Assembly: GCF_012726175.1 (NCBI RefSeq)
Contig: NZ_JAASAD010000010.1
Location: forward strand, 143,129-207,128
DNA: 64,000 bases
Direction: 5' to 3'
Source of the DNA: Micromonospora sp. HNM0581
Lineage (GTDB): Bacteria > Actinomycetota > Actinomycetes > Mycobacteriales > Micromonosporaceae
This document shows, one piece after another, positions 20,330 to 28,773 of this stretch (positions are counted from its first letter, which is position 1; the number at the start of each line of letters is the position of its first letter). The notes under the pieces were generated by a model, which had not been told where the DNA came from, searched no databases, and saw only the letters and a list, made by a program, of their open reading frames with translations. A program made the position numbers and the translations under genes.

Positions 20330-21409
20330 ATGGCTCTGCATGTGCGCGGTGTGCTCCTACCCGACGACGAGGTACGCGACCTGTGGCTGGTCGGCGACCG
20401 GGTCACCTTCGATCCGGTGCCCGGCGCGGAAACGGTCGCCGACGGCGGTTTCATCTTGCCCGGCCTGGTGGACGCGCACTGCCACATCGGCATCGCCCGC
20501 GGCGGCACACCGATCACCTCCCTGGACGAGGCGCGGGCGTTGGCCCGCGTCGACCGGGATGCGGGGGTGCTGGCCCTCCGCGACGCCGGGTCACCCCTCC
20601 CGTACGCGGAACTGGACGATGAACCCGACCTGCCGCGGTTGATACGCGCCGGTCGCCACATCGCACCGCCCAAGCGGTACTTGCGGGACATCGGTGTGGA
20701 GGTGGGCGCCGCGGCGGTGGCCGCCACCGTGACGGAGCAGGCCGCCGCCGGCAACGGCTGGGTGAAGCTGGTAGGTGACTGGATCGACCGGGGTGTCGGC
20801 GATCTGGCACCAGCCTGGGACGCCGACACGATGACCGCCGCCGTCGCCGCCGCGCACGCTGCCGGGGCGCGTGCCGCCGTGCACACCTTCAGCGAGTCGG
20901 CCGTGGAGATCATGGTGCGGGCCGGAGTGGACTCGGTCGAGCACGGCACCGGGCTCAGCTCCGACCTGATCGATCTGATGGCTCGGCAGGGCACCGCGTT
21001 GATCCCCACGATGATCAACATCCGTACCTTCGGTCGCATCGCCGACCAGGCGCGGCCCAAGTTCCCGGGGTACGCCGACCACATGCTCGCCCTGCGTGAC
21101 CGATTCCCCCAGGTGGTGCGGGCCGCGTACGAGGCCGGTGTGCCGATCTACGTGGGCACCGACGCCGGTGGCGGCATCGACCACGGGCTCGCCGTCGAGG
21201 AGATGCACCTGCTGCACCACGAAGCCGGCATGTCCCGCCTGGACGTTCTCGCTGCCGCCTCCTGGTCTGCCCGAGCCTGGCTCGGCCTCCCCGGTCTGGT
21301 CGAAGGTGGCCTCGCCGACCTGGCGGTCTACCCCCAGGACCCTCGCCGGGACCTCGACGCCCTCCGTACCCCCACCCGCCTGATCCTCCGCGGTCGACCC
21401 GTCCGCTGA
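20330..21409 (+). CDS. amidohydrolase family protein
   Basis: 359 aa, a metal-dependent hydrolase of the amidohydrolase superfamily close to imidazolonepropionase/prolidase-like members. The N-terminal composite domain ends in GGFILPGLVDAHCHIGIARGG with the HxH metal pair. Later ligands are in VHTFSES, VDSVEHGTGL and YVGTDAGGGIDHG (catalytic Asp), and the C-terminal strand returns as LVEGGLADLAVY. The substrate is unknown. Monocistronic by position. A TAGGAC six bases before the ATG suggests a leaderless message. Confidence 0.85.
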   Translation: MALHVRGVLLPDDEVRDLWLVGDRVTFDPVPGAETVADGGFILPGLVDAHCHIGIARGGTPITSLDEARALARVDRDAGVLALRDAGSPLPYAELDDEPDLPRLIRAGRHIAPPKRYLRDIGVEVGAAAVAATVTEQAAAGNGWVKLVGDWIDRGVGDLAPAWDADTMTAAVAAAHAAGARAAVHTFSESAVEIMVRAGVDSVEHGTGLSSDLIDLMARQGTALIPTMINIRTFGRIADQARPKFPGYADHMLALRDRFPQVVRAAYEAGVPIYVGTDAGGGIDHGLAVEEMHLLHHEAGMSRLDVLAAASWSARAWLGLPGLVEGGLADLAVYPQDPRRDLDALRTPTRLILRGRPVR

Positions 21410-21530
21410 CAGCCACCCCGCCGGACTTTCCGGCGCTCGTGCTGTCGCCGCTGCGCGCGTGTCGCGACGACAACACCACGAGCACCATCGAGGTGGGGCG
21501 GGTGAGCCGGTGTCGAATCGGGCGGGCGCA

Positions 21531-21536
21531 TAGGAT
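21531..21536 (+). promoter_or_regulatory. candidate -10 element of proS (leaderless or near-leaderless)
   Basis: TAGGAT, a strong actinobacterial -10, ends 8 bases before the proS ATG at 21545. No ribosome binding site fits between them. Confidence 0.55.
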
Positions 21537-21544
21537 GTGCGGTC

Positions 21545-22951
21545 ATGGCGCGCGTGCTTACTCCCCGGGCAGAGGACTTTCCTCGCTGGTACCAGGATCT
21601 GATCGCCAAGGCGAAGCTGGCCGACAACGGGCCGGTGCGGGGCACCATGGTGATCCGACCGGCCGGCTACGCCATCTGGGAACGGATGCAGGCCGAGATG
21701 GACGACCGGATCAAGGCGGCGGGTGCGGAGAACGCCTACTTCCCGTTGTTCATTCCGGAGAGCTATCTCAAGCGTGAGGCCGAGCACGTCGAGGGCTTCT
21801 CGCCGGAACTGGCCGTGGTGACCCACGGTGGTGGCAAGCAGCTCGCCGAGCCGGTGGTGGTGCGGCCGACGAGCGAGACGGTCATCGGCGAGTTCATGGC
21901 CAAGTGGATCGACTCCTACCGGGACCTGCCGCTGTTGCTCAACCAATGGGCCAACGTGGTCCGCTGGGAGTTGCGCCCCCGGGTGTTCCTGCGGACCAGT
22001 GAGTTCCTCTGGCAGGAGGGACACACCGCGCACGCCACCCGCCAGGACGCCCGTGCCTACGCCCGCAAGATCCTGCACGAGGCGTACGAGGACCTGATGG
22101 TGAACGTGCTCGGCATCCCGGTGACGGTCGGGCTGAAGACCACCCGTGAGCGTTTCGCCGGGGCGACCGCCACCTACACCTGCGAAGGCATGATGGGTGA
22201 CGGCAAGGCGCTCCAGCTCGGCACCAGTCACGAGTTGGGCCAGAACTTCGCCAAGGCGTTCGACATCAGCTACTCCTCGGCCGAGGGTGGTCGGGAGCAC
22301 GCGTGGACGACTTCCTGGGGCACCTCGACGCGGATGCTCGGCGGCCTGATCATGTGCCACGGCGACGACAACGGGCTGCGGGTGCCGCCGCGGTTGGCGC
22401 CGACCCAGGCGTACGTCATGGTGGTCAAGGACGGTGACGGTGTCGCCGAGGCTGCGGTCAAGCTCCGCGACGCGCTCCGCGACGCGGGGGTGCGGGTCGC
22501 GCTCGACGACCGTACCGACACCCCCTTCGGCCGCCGGGCCGTCGATGCCGAGCTTCGCGGCTATCCGGTACGCGTCGAGGTCGGTCCCCGCGACCTGGCT
22601 ACCGGCAACGCGGTGGTGGTCCGCCGTACGGACGGCTCGAAGTCGCCCACCCCGGTGGCCGACGTGGTCGGTGCGGTGCTCGCCGCCCTCGACGCCGACC
22701 AGCGGGCGTTGCACGATCAGGCGCTCGCCTTCCGCGAGTCGCGCACGGTCGAAGTGGCGACCCTCGACGAGGCGCTGGAGGCGGCAGCCACCGGCTGGGC
22801 CCGCGTCCCGTGGTCGGCCGTCGGCGTCGACGGCGAGGCGAAGGCCAACGCCCAGGGCGTCACCGTCCGGTGTCTGGTCCACGCCGACGGCACCGTCCCC
22901 GACACCGAGACCGAGCCTGACCTGACCGCCATCCTCGCCCGCGCCTACTGA
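21545..22951 (+). CDS. proS: prolyl-tRNA synthetase, eukaryote/archaeon-like type
   Basis: Charges tRNA-Pro with proline. 468 aa. It begins MARVLTPRAEDFPRWYQDLI. Class II motifs are visible: GTMVIRPAGYAIWERMQ (motif 1), RPRVFLRTSEFLWQEGHTAH (motif 2) and a motif 3 region. It lacks the roughly 180-aa editing insertion of the E. coli-type enzyme and ends YLTxILARAY-like, which places it in the archaeal/eukaryotic-like (type 3) group. Such enzymes are common in actinobacteria and some other bacteria. Likely expressed from a leaderless promoter. Confidence 0.94.
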   Translation: MARVLTPRAEDFPRWYQDLIAKAKLADNGPVRGTMVIRPAGYAIWERMQAEMDDRIKAAGAENAYFPLFIPESYLKREAEHVEGFSPELAVVTHGGGKQLAEPVVVRPTSETVIGEFMAKWIDSYRDLPLLLNQWANVVRWELRPRVFLRTSEFLWQEGHTAHATRQDARAYARKILHEAYEDLMVNVLGIPVTVGLKTTRERFAGATATYTCEGMMGDGKALQLGTSHELGQNFAKAFDISYSSAEGGREHAWTTSWGTSTRMLGGLIMCHGDDNGLRVPPRLAPTQAYVMVVKDGDGVAEAAVKLRDALRDAGVRVALDDRTDTPFGRRAVDAELRGYPVRVEVGPRDLATGNAVVVRRTDGSKSPTPVADVVGAVLAALDADQRALHDQALAFRESRTVEVATLDEALEAAATGWARVPWSAVGVDGEAKANAQGVTVRCLVHADGTVPDTETEPDLTAILARAY

Positions 22952-23039
22952 CCCACCCCACCCCCGCCCGTCGCGTTGTACCCGAGGGCGGCAGCGCAGT
23001 CGATCTCTTGACGGGGGGCACGGCCGGGCTGGGTGGGGG

Positions 23040-23045
23040 TAGGGT
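23040..23045 (+). promoter_or_regulatory. candidate -10 element, DUF402 gene (leaderless)
   Basis: TAGGGT followed by 6 bases and the GTG start at 23052. No Shine-Dalgarno sequence is present, so a leaderless message is inferred. Confidence 0.45.
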
Positions 23046-23051
23046 CGGGGT

Positions 23052-23699
23052 GTGAGGTTTGAGGCGGGCCGGTTGGTTGTGCACCGCAACGTGCGGCGGG
23101 GGCGGATCGGATGGGTCCGGCCGGCCCGGGTGGTGAGCGACGACGAGCGCGGGTTGCTGCTCTGGGTGGCTGAGGGCACGCCGGTGGCGAGCGAGGTCAA
23201 CGCTGCCGGGCTCGGCATGCGAGCCGTGCCCTTCCGGGAGTGGCTGACCCCTACCTTTCGACTGACGCAAGGGCTCTGGGACGGTCCGCCGCTGCTGAAG
23301 TTCCTGCCCACCGGCGCAGCCCACTCGGTCTGGTGGTTCCGCGACGTGCGAGGCCACTTCGCCGGGTGGTACGTCAACCTGGAGGAGGCCGGCGTCCGCT
23401 GGGACGACGGCGGGTCGGCCGGTGTCGACATCGTCGACCAGGATCTCGACGTGTGGGTTCGTCCGGACCGCAGCTGGGAGTGGAAGGACGAGGACGAGTT
23501 CGTCGAGCGGTTGGCCTTCCCGGAGCACTACTGGGTGACCGACGAGGCAGCGGTACGGGCCGAGGGTAAACGGGTGATAGCACTCGCCGAGGCCGGAGCC
23601 TTTCCCTTCGACGGCACCTGGTGCGACTTCACCGCACCGCCGCACTGGACTGCTCCGGCTGACCTGCCCGCCGGCTGGGACCGCCCGCCGGTCCGCTGA
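23052..23699 (+). CDS. DUF402 family protein
   Basis: 215 aa. The N-terminal part resembles a small beta domain (VVHRNVRRGRIGWVRPARVV). The DUF402 core includes WYVNLEEAG, VDIVDQDLDVWVRPD and WKDEDEFVERL, the Asp/Glu-rich motif that binds divalent metal in characterised family members. Some of these, such as FomD and Ntdp, are nucleotide phosphohydrolases. The actual substrate here is unknown. It starts with GTG immediately downstream of a TAGGGT, without a ribosome site. Confidence 0.82.
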   Translation: MRFEAGRLVVHRNVRRGRIGWVRPARVVSDDERGLLLWVAEGTPVASEVNAAGLGMRAVPFREWLTPTFRLTQGLWDGPPLLKFLPTGAAHSVWWFRDVRGHFAGWYVNLEEAGVRWDDGGSAGVDIVDQDLDVWVRPDRSWEWKDEDEFVERLAFPEHYWVTDEAAVRAEGKRVIALAEAGAFPFDGTWCDFTAPPHWTAPADLPAGWDRPPVR

Positions 23700-23938
23700 C
23701 CGGTTCGGCTGTGTCTGCCGCCACGCAGGGCCGTGCTTACCGGTGCGGTGTGAGCGCCCGGGGGAGGATCTGGCAGAATGGCTGGCTGGTATCCGGCGCG
23801 TGTCCGGCGCCCTCTAACCCGGGCGCGTCGCCAGTCCACCCGAGCGGTCTCCGGCCCAACCCCACTGTGCCGGTTGGCGCTCACCCGTGCACACCGCCCG
23901 TACCGGGTCGGTGAGATCGCAACAGGAGCGAAACAACC
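23700..23938 (+). promoter_or_regulatory. promoter/leader region of the rpsP operon
   Basis: 239 bases before rpsP. CAGAAT at 23774-23779 is a candidate -10, which would give a leader of about 150 bases. AGGAGCGAAACAACC just before the GTG is the rpsP ribosome site. No known ribosomal-protein leader motif was recognised. Confidence 0.35.
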
Positions 23939-24409
23939 GTGGCCGTAAAGATCCGGCTCCTGCGGATGGGCAAGATCCGCAACCCGCAGTACCGCATCGT
24001 CGTCGCCGACTCGCGTACCAAGCGCGACGGCCGGGCGATCGAGTTCGTCGGGATCTACCAGCCGAAGGAGGACCCTTCGGTCATCGAGGTCAAGTCGGAG
24101 CGGGTCCAGTACTGGCTCTCCGTCGGCGCCCAGCCCAGCGAGGCGGTGCAGCGGCTGCTGGAGCTGACCGGTGACTGGCAGAAGTTCAAGGGCCTGCCGG
24201 CCCCGCCGCCGCTGAAGGTCGCTCCCGAGCGGGCCGACCGCAAGGCGGCGTACGAGGCCGAGGCGAAGGCTGCCGCAGGTGTCGCCGACACCCCGGCCAA
24301 GCCGGCGAAGAAGGCCACCAAGGCTGCCGAGGCCACCGAGGCCCCGAAGGCCGAGGAAGCCCCGAAGGCCGAGGAGCAGCCCGCCGCCGACTCCGGCGAG
24401 CAGGCCTGA
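23939..24409 (+). CDS. rpsP: 30S ribosomal protein S16
   Basis: bS16, 156 aa. The conserved core begins [20 protein letters not shown] and includes [19 protein letters not shown]. Only the first 85 or so residues are the S16 fold; the rest is an actinobacterial Ala/Lys/Glu/Pro-rich tail with repeated APKAEE units. It starts with GTG at 23939 after AGGAGCG. First gene of rpsP-khpA-rimM-trmD-rplS. Confidence 0.97.
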   Translation: MAVKIRLLRMGKIRNPQYRIVVADSRTKRDGRAIEFVGIYQPKEDPSVIEVKSERVQYWLSVGAQPSEAVQRLLELTGDWQKFKGLPAPPPLKVAPERADRKAAYEAEAKAAAGVADTPAKPAKKATKAAEATEAPKAEEAPKAEEQPAADSGEQA

Positions 24410-24410
24410 C

Positions 24411-24644
24411 ATGGCGCTGCGGCCGGCGTTGGAGCACCTGGTCAAGGGCATCGTCGACCACCCCGACGACGTGCGCGTCCGGCTGGTCGACTCCCGTCGC
24501 GGGAAGCGGCTCGAGGTCCGAGTCCATCCCGAGGACCTGGGCACCGTGATCGGGCGGTCCGGCCGGACTGCCAAGGCCCTGCGTCAGGTGATCGGCTCCA
24601 TCGGTGGGCGCGGCGTACGCGTCGACATCGTCGACTCGTACTGA
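24411..24644 (+). CDS. khpA: KH-domain RNA-binding protein KhpA
   Basis: 77 aa single type-II KH domain (former YlqC/UPF0109). The RNA-binding GxxG loop is GRSG within LGTVIGRSGRTAKALRQVI. In Gram-positives KhpA works with KhpB/Jag in RNA regulation and cell-wall growth control. The ATG at 24411 is one base after the rpsP stop, and its own stop overlaps the rimM start (TGATG), so translation is coupled through the operon. Confidence 0.93.
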   Translation: MALRPALEHLVKGIVDHPDDVRVRLVDSRRGKRLEVRVHPEDLGTVIGRSGRTAKALRQVIGSIGGRGVRVDIVDSY

Positions 24645-25210
24645 TGCTGCTCATCGTCGGCAGGATCGGCAAGCCGCACGGCATCCGCGGTGAGGTCACC
24701 GTGCAGGTGCGCACCGACGAGCCTGAGACGCGGTTCGCTCCCGGCATGGTGCTCAACGCCGTGCCGGGGGCGAACGCCGCCACCGCCACCGGACCCGCAC
24801 CGGTCGGCCCCGGTGTGCCGTTCCGGATTCCCGACACGTTGACCGTCGAGTCCGCACGCCGGCACCAGGGGCGGCTGCTGGTCGCCTTCGACGGGGTGCT
24901 GGACCGCGACGTTGCCGAGGCGCTGCGGGGGACCCTGCTCGGCGTGGACAGCGCCGATGTCGATCCGCCCGAGGATCCCGAGGAGTTCCACGATCACGAG
25001 CTGGTGGGACTGGCGGTGGTCACGCCGGACGGCGAGCGGTTGGGCGAGGTGGCCCGGATCGACCACGCTCCGGCGTCGGACCTGCTGGTGCTGCGGCGTC
25101 CCGAGGGGCACACGGCGCTGATCCCGTTCGTCAGGGCCATCGTCCCCGAGGTCGATCTCGCCGGTGGCCGCGTCGTGGTGGACCCACCCGCTGGCCTGCT
25201 CGATCTCTGA
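24644..25210 (+). CDS. rimM: ribosome maturation factor RimM
   Basis: 188 aa. Binds S19 and helps 30S 3' domain assembly. N-terminal barrel begins VGRIGKPHGIRGEVTVQVRTDEP; the C-terminal PRC-barrel carries EEFHDHELVGLAV and LLVLRRPEGHTALIPFV. An Ala/Pro-rich insert (GANAATATGPAPVGPG) extends one N-domain loop, a common actinobacterial feature. Overlaps khpA by one base and is followed by trmD after 15 bases. Confidence 0.95.
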   Translation: MLLIVGRIGKPHGIRGEVTVQVRTDEPETRFAPGMVLNAVPGANAATATGPAPVGPGVPFRIPDTLTVESARRHQGRLLVAFDGVLDRDVAEALRGTLLGVDSADVDPPEDPEEFHDHELVGLAVVTPDGERLGEVARIDHAPASDLLVLRRPEGHTALIPFVRAIVPEVDLAGGRVVVDPPAGLLDL

Positions 25211-25225
25211 CTGGCGGAGCCCCTG

Positions 25226-25999
25226 ATGCGCGTCGACATCGTGTCGATCTTTCCGGAGTATCTCGCCCCGCTGGACCTGTCGCTGATCGGCCGAGCGAGG
25301 GCCAACGGCACGCTGCGGCTGACCGTGCACGATCTGCGGGACTGGACCCACGACGTGCACCGGACCGTCGACGACACCCCCTACGGCGGCGGTCCGGGCA
25401 TGGTGATGCGGCCGGAGCCGTGGGGGGAGGCGTTGGACGCCCTGGCGCCGACGGAGCTGACCCCGCCGCGACTGCTGGTGCCGTCGCCGGCCGGGGTGCC
25501 CTTCACCCAGGCAGTGGCCGCCGAGTTGGCCGCCGAGCCGCACCTGTTGTTCGCGTGCGGCCGGTACGAGGGCATCGACCAACGGGTCCTCGACCACGCG
25601 GCGACACGGATGCCGGTCACCGAGGTGAGCCTCGGTGACTATGTGCTCTTCGGTGGTGAGGTGGCGGTGCTGGTGATCCTGGAGGCGGTGACCAGGCTGC
25701 TGCCGGGAGTGCTCGGCAACTCGGGTTCGCTCGCCGAGGAGTCCCACGCGCACGGGTTGCTGGAGGCGCCGATGTACACCAAGCCGGCGACCTGGCGTGG
25801 ACTCCCGGTGCCGGAGGTGCTCCGTTCCGGCGATCACGGCCGGATCGCCCGCTGGCGTCGTGACGAGGCGTTGGTACGGACCGGTCGTCGACGGCCGGAC
25901 ATGCTCACCGGACTGGATCCGCAGAGCCTGGACGGGCGGGACAGGGCGGCCTTGGACCGGGCCGGATTTCAGGTGCCCGGGCCCGATGTGGCAAAGTAG
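25226..25999 (+). CDS. trmD: tRNA (guanine-N1)-methyltransferase TrmD
   Basis: Methylates G37 of tRNAs next to the anticodon, which prevents frameshifting. 257 aa. It begins [20 protein letters not shown]. Trefoil-knot SPOUT motifs are [25 protein letters not shown] and [18 protein letters not shown], with the later [20 protein letters not shown]. All substrate- and SAM-binding segments are present. Standard place between rimM and rplS. Confidence 0.97.
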   Translation: MRVDIVSIFPEYLAPLDLSLIGRARANGTLRLTVHDLRDWTHDVHRTVDDTPYGGGPGMVMRPEPWGEALDALAPTELTPPRLLVPSPAGVPFTQAVAAELAAEPHLLFACGRYEGIDQRVLDHAATRMPVTEVSLGDYVLFGGEVAVLVILEAVTRLLPGVLGNSGSLAEESHAHGLLEAPMYTKPATWRGLPVPEVLRSGDHGRIARWRRDEALVRTGRRRPDMLTGLDPQSLDGRDRAALDRAGFQVPGPDVAK

Positions 26000-26143
26000 G
26001 GGGGTTGCCGCAGTCGACTGCGCCCGTAGGCGACTGCGAGGATCTCCAACCGGGGTCGGTTCCACCGGCCCGCACAAGGGGATCAGTATCACCCATCCGC
26101 GCGCCGAGTGACGGTGCGCCGTGAGCCTCACGAGGACACAGCG

Positions 26144-26500
26144 ATGAACATCCTGGACGCCCTTGACGCCCAGTCGAAGCGCACCGACCTGCCCGACTTC
26201 CGTGCCGGTGACACCGTCAAGGTGCACGCCCGGGTGGTTGAGGGGGCTCGGTCCCGGGTCCAGATCTTCCAGGGCGTCGTCATCCGCCGCCAGGGTGCTG
26301 GGCTGCGCGAGACCTTCACCGTCCGTAAGCTCAGCTTCGGCGTCGGCGTCGAGCGGACCTATCCGATCAACAGCCCGGCGATCGACCGGATCGAGGTCGC
26401 GGTCCGCGGTGACGTCCGTCGGGCCAAGCTTTACTACCTGCGTGAGCTGCGGGGCAAGAAGGCCAAGATCAAGGAGCTGCGCGAGAAGCAGCCGAGCTGA
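26144..26500 (+). CDS. rplS: 50S ribosomal protein L19
   Basis: bL19, 118 aa: [19 protein letters not shown], then the SH3-like barrel [13 protein letters not shown]...VFQGVVI-type region and the C-terminal [18 protein letters not shown]. The ATG at 26144 has GAGGACACAGCG upstream and gives the normal length; the longer upstream frame (from 26108) is rejected. Separated from trmD by 144 bases with no obvious signal. A strong terminator follows at 26618. Confidence 0.97.
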   Translation: MNILDALDAQSKRTDLPDFRAGDTVKVHARVVEGARSRVQIFQGVVIRRQGAGLRETFTVRKLSFGVGVERTYPINSPAIDRIEVAVRGDVRRAKLYYLRELRGKKAKIKELREKQPS

Positions 26501-26617
26501 CCTCGCTCTGCGCCACGCCGCCCAAGCTGCGCGTATGTCGTACTCGTCAGTCCGCACTACCCTGGTGGTACGGGCGCAGCGCGGCGGTGACCCGCCTCCT
26601 GTGGCGGGTGACCTCCA

Positions 26618-26657
26618 CTACCGCCCGGGGAGCCTCGACGAGGTTCCCGGGCGGTAG
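26618..26657 (+). terminator. rho-independent-type terminator of the rpsP-rplS operon
   Basis: Perfect 12-bp stem CTACCGCCCGGG/CCCGGGCGGTAG. The loop holds a second 4-bp stem (CCTC/GAGG). The sequence TCGTTTCT follows, giving a short T-rich tail. It lies just before the first lepB, so lepB probably has its own promoter or relies on read-through. Confidence 0.8.
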
Positions 26658-26683
26658 TCGTTTCTGCGGACCTGGGAGTGGGC

Positions 26684-27565
26684 GTGGTACAGGCGCTTGA
26701 CGACGGCGGTGCGGTTGATCCGTGGCGACGACGTAACCGGCGCGGTAAGCGGCAGATGCCACTCTGGCAGGAGTTGCCGCTGCTCCTCATCGTCGCTTTC
26801 TGCCTGGCGGTGCTGATCCGCACGTTCCTGCTCCAGGCGTTCTTCATCCCCTCCGGGTCGATGGAGGACACTCTGCTCGTCGGTGACCGGGTGGTGGTGA
26901 ACAAGGTCGTCTACGACGTCCGGAACCCGCTGCGGGGCGAGGTGGTTGTCTTCCGGGGCACCGATCAGTGGGTCCCGCAGGTGGATGCGCAACCGGCCAC
27001 CAGCTTCGCCGACAAGTTCGGCCGCACGGTCGGTGACCTGGTCGGCGTTGGTCGTCCGGGTGAGAAGGACTTCATCAAACGCGTCATCGGACTACCCGGC
27101 GACCGGGTGAGCTGCTGCGACGATCAGGGGCGGGTGCTGGTCAACGGCACCCCGTTGGACGAGTCCGCGTACGTGCTGCGTGACTCGCCGTTGGATTTCC
27201 CACCGAATCCACAGGAATGCCGTTCCCGGCGGTTCGAGGAGATCGTTGTTCCGCCAGGTCAGATGTTCGTCCTCGGCGACCACCGGCAGGTCTCGCAGGA
27301 CGCGAGGTGCCAGGGCACGGTGCCGATCGAGAACGTGGTCGGCCGGGCGTTCGCGGTGGTCTGGCCATCCGACAGGTGGCATTCGCTGCCGATTCCCGAC
27401 ACCTTCGCCAGCGTCGCCCCGCCAACGGCAGCCGACGGGGCGGCCCCGGTACGCACCGACTCCAACGGTGGTGTCGTCCTGCTTCTCCCGGTTGCAGCCA
27501 CACTTTCCGTTCTCGCGCGTTCCAGACGGTGGCGCTTGGCCGGGCAACGTAGGCTCCTTCCGTGA
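26684..27565 (+). CDS. lepB: type I signal peptidase (first of two)
   Basis: Cleaves Sec/Tat signal peptides at the outer face of the membrane. About 293 aa. An N-terminal helix (LPLLLIVAFCLAVLIRTFLL) precedes the catalytic Ser59 in IPSGSMEDTL; the catalytic Lys132 is in DFIKRVIGLPGDRV, and GDHRQVSQDAR is box E. Unlike its neighbour it has a second, C-terminal hydrophobic helix (GGVVLLLPVAATLSVLA) followed by Arg residues, so both ends are probably cytoplasmic. The start may instead be GTG 26678; GGGAG at 26674 favours 26684. Its stop overlaps the next lepB start (GTGA). Confidence 0.92.
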   Translation: MVQALDDGGAVDPWRRRNRRGKRQMPLWQELPLLLIVAFCLAVLIRTFLLQAFFIPSGSMEDTLLVGDRVVVNKVVYDVRNPLRGEVVVFRGTDQWVPQVDAQPATSFADKFGRTVGDLVGVGRPGEKDFIKRVIGLPGDRVSCCDDQGRVLVNGTPLDESAYVLRDSPLDFPPNPQECRSRRFEEIVVPPGQMFVLGDHRQVSQDARCQGTVPIENVVGRAFAVVWPSDRWHSLPIPDTFASVAPPTAADGAAPVRTDSNGGVVLLLPVAATLSVLARSRRWRLAGQRRLLP

Positions 27566-28197
27566 TTGACGAGCAGACCGACACGCCCCGCCACTCCTTC
27601 TGGAAGGAACTGCCCATCCTCCTCGGGGTGGCGATCCTGGTCGCGGTACTGGTACGCGCTTTCGTACTGCAGACCTTCTTCATCCCCTCACCGTCGATGG
27701 AGAACACACTCAAGATCGACGATCGGGTGCTCGTCAACAAACTCGTCTACCACACGCGTTCACCGCACCGCGGCGAAGTGATCGTCTTCAAGGCTCCGCT
27801 CGAGTGGAGCGGCAGACCCGCGGGGGAGGACTTCATCAAGCGGGTGATCGGTGTGGGCGGTGACCGCATCGTCTGCTGCGACGACCAGGACCGCCTGTTG
27901 GTCAACGGCATCCCGCTCGACGAGCCGTACATCTTCTCCGTGGATGGCCAGCGCGACAAGCCAGCGGACCAGGAGTTCGACGTAGAGGTGCCCGAGGGGC
28001 GGCTCTGGGTGATGGGCGACCACCGCTCCGCCTCCGGTGACTCACTCGAGCACTACCAGCAGTCCGGTCAGAACATCGAGACCGCCACCATCCCCGAAGA
28101 CGACGTGGTCGGGCGGGCCTTCACCATCTTCTGGCCGTTCGACCGGGCCACCATCCTGACCGTGCCGGACGAGTTCGACGCGATTCCCGCGTCCTGA
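27562..28197 (+). CDS. lepB: type I signal peptidase (second of two)
   Basis: 211 aa, the shorter paralogue. N-terminal membrane helix LPILLGVAILVAVLVRAFVL, catalytic Ser45 in IPSPSMENTL, catalytic Lys93 in DFIKRVIGVGGDRI, and MGDHRSASGDS. It has no C-terminal helix. The active-site neighbourhood is almost identical to the upstream paralogue, so the pair arose by tandem duplication, while loops differ in length. It starts with GTG overlapping the first gene's stop by 4 bases. Confidence 0.93.
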   Translation: MIDEQTDTPRHSFWKELPILLGVAILVAVLVRAFVLQTFFIPSPSMENTLKIDDRVLVNKLVYHTRSPHRGEVIVFKAPLEWSGRPAGEDFIKRVIGVGGDRIVCCDDQDRLLVNGIPLDEPYIFSVDGQRDKPADQEFDVEVPEGRLWVMGDHRSASGDSLEHYQQSGQNIETATIPEDDVVGRAFTIFWPFDRATILTVPDEFDAIPAS

Positions 28198-28272
28198 TCC
28201 GGGCCGGCCTTGCGGTAGGCGAGTGCTTCCGGGGGCAGGCGGCGCGGCGTGGGCGACGTCGCAGGCATCTGG

Positions 28273-28278
28273 CAGTCT
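28273..28278 (+). promoter_or_regulatory. candidate -10 element, Nudix gene (leaderless)
   Basis: CAGTCT lies 6 bases before the GTG at 28285, with no ribosome site between them. The motif is weak, but its spacing matches the other leaderless candidates in the window. Confidence 0.35.
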
Positions 28279-28284
28279 GGTGCG

Positions 28285-28773
28285 GTGACCGTCTACACCC
28301 CCAGGTGTGCCGCTCGCGTCCTGCTGGTCGACGCGGGCGGTCGGTTGCTGCTGTTCCGCGGCTTCGACCCGACCTGCCCCGAACGCGGGCGTTGGTGGTT
28401 CACCCCGGGTGGGGGACTGGATCCGGGGGAGACGTATGCCGAGGGCGCGGTCCGCGAGTTGGCCGAGGAGACCGGGCTGCGGCTGACCGTGGCCGACGTC
28501 GGCGTGCCCGTGCACGCCGACGTCACCGAGTTCTCTTTCTGCGGCGTGCGGTACCGGCAGGAGCAGCAGTTCTTCCTGGTACGGGTGACGGCGCACGAGG
28601 TCGACACGGCGGGGTTCAGCGAGGTGGAGCGGAGTAGCGTCGACGGTCACCGCTGGTGGTCGGCGGACGAGTTGAGCGGCACCGGGGAACGCTGCTATCC
28701 ACTTGACCTTGCAGAGGTGCTGACCCGCGCGTTGGCCGGCACGACGGCTGTCATCGAGGGACGGGAATGCTGA
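28285..28773 (+). CDS. Nudix hydrolase
   Basis: 162 aa. The Nudix box is complete: G-x5-E-x7-REL-x-EE-x-GL (GLDPGETYAEGAVRELAEETGL region, about residues 49-70), so it should hydrolyse a nucleoside diphosphate derivative with divalent metal. The N-terminal strand ARVLLVDAGGRLLLFRGFDP is typical. The substrate is not predictable. The GTG at 28285 is preferred to an upstream frame from 28249. It overlaps rnhB by 7 bases. Confidence 0.88.
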   Translation: MTVYTPRCAARVLLVDAGGRLLLFRGFDPTCPERGRWWFTPGGGLDPGETYAEGAVRELAEETGLRLTVADVGVPVHADVTEFSFCGVRYRQEQQFFLVRVTAHEVDTAGFSEVERSSVDGHRWWSADELSGTGERCYPLDLAEVLTRALAGTTAVIEGREC

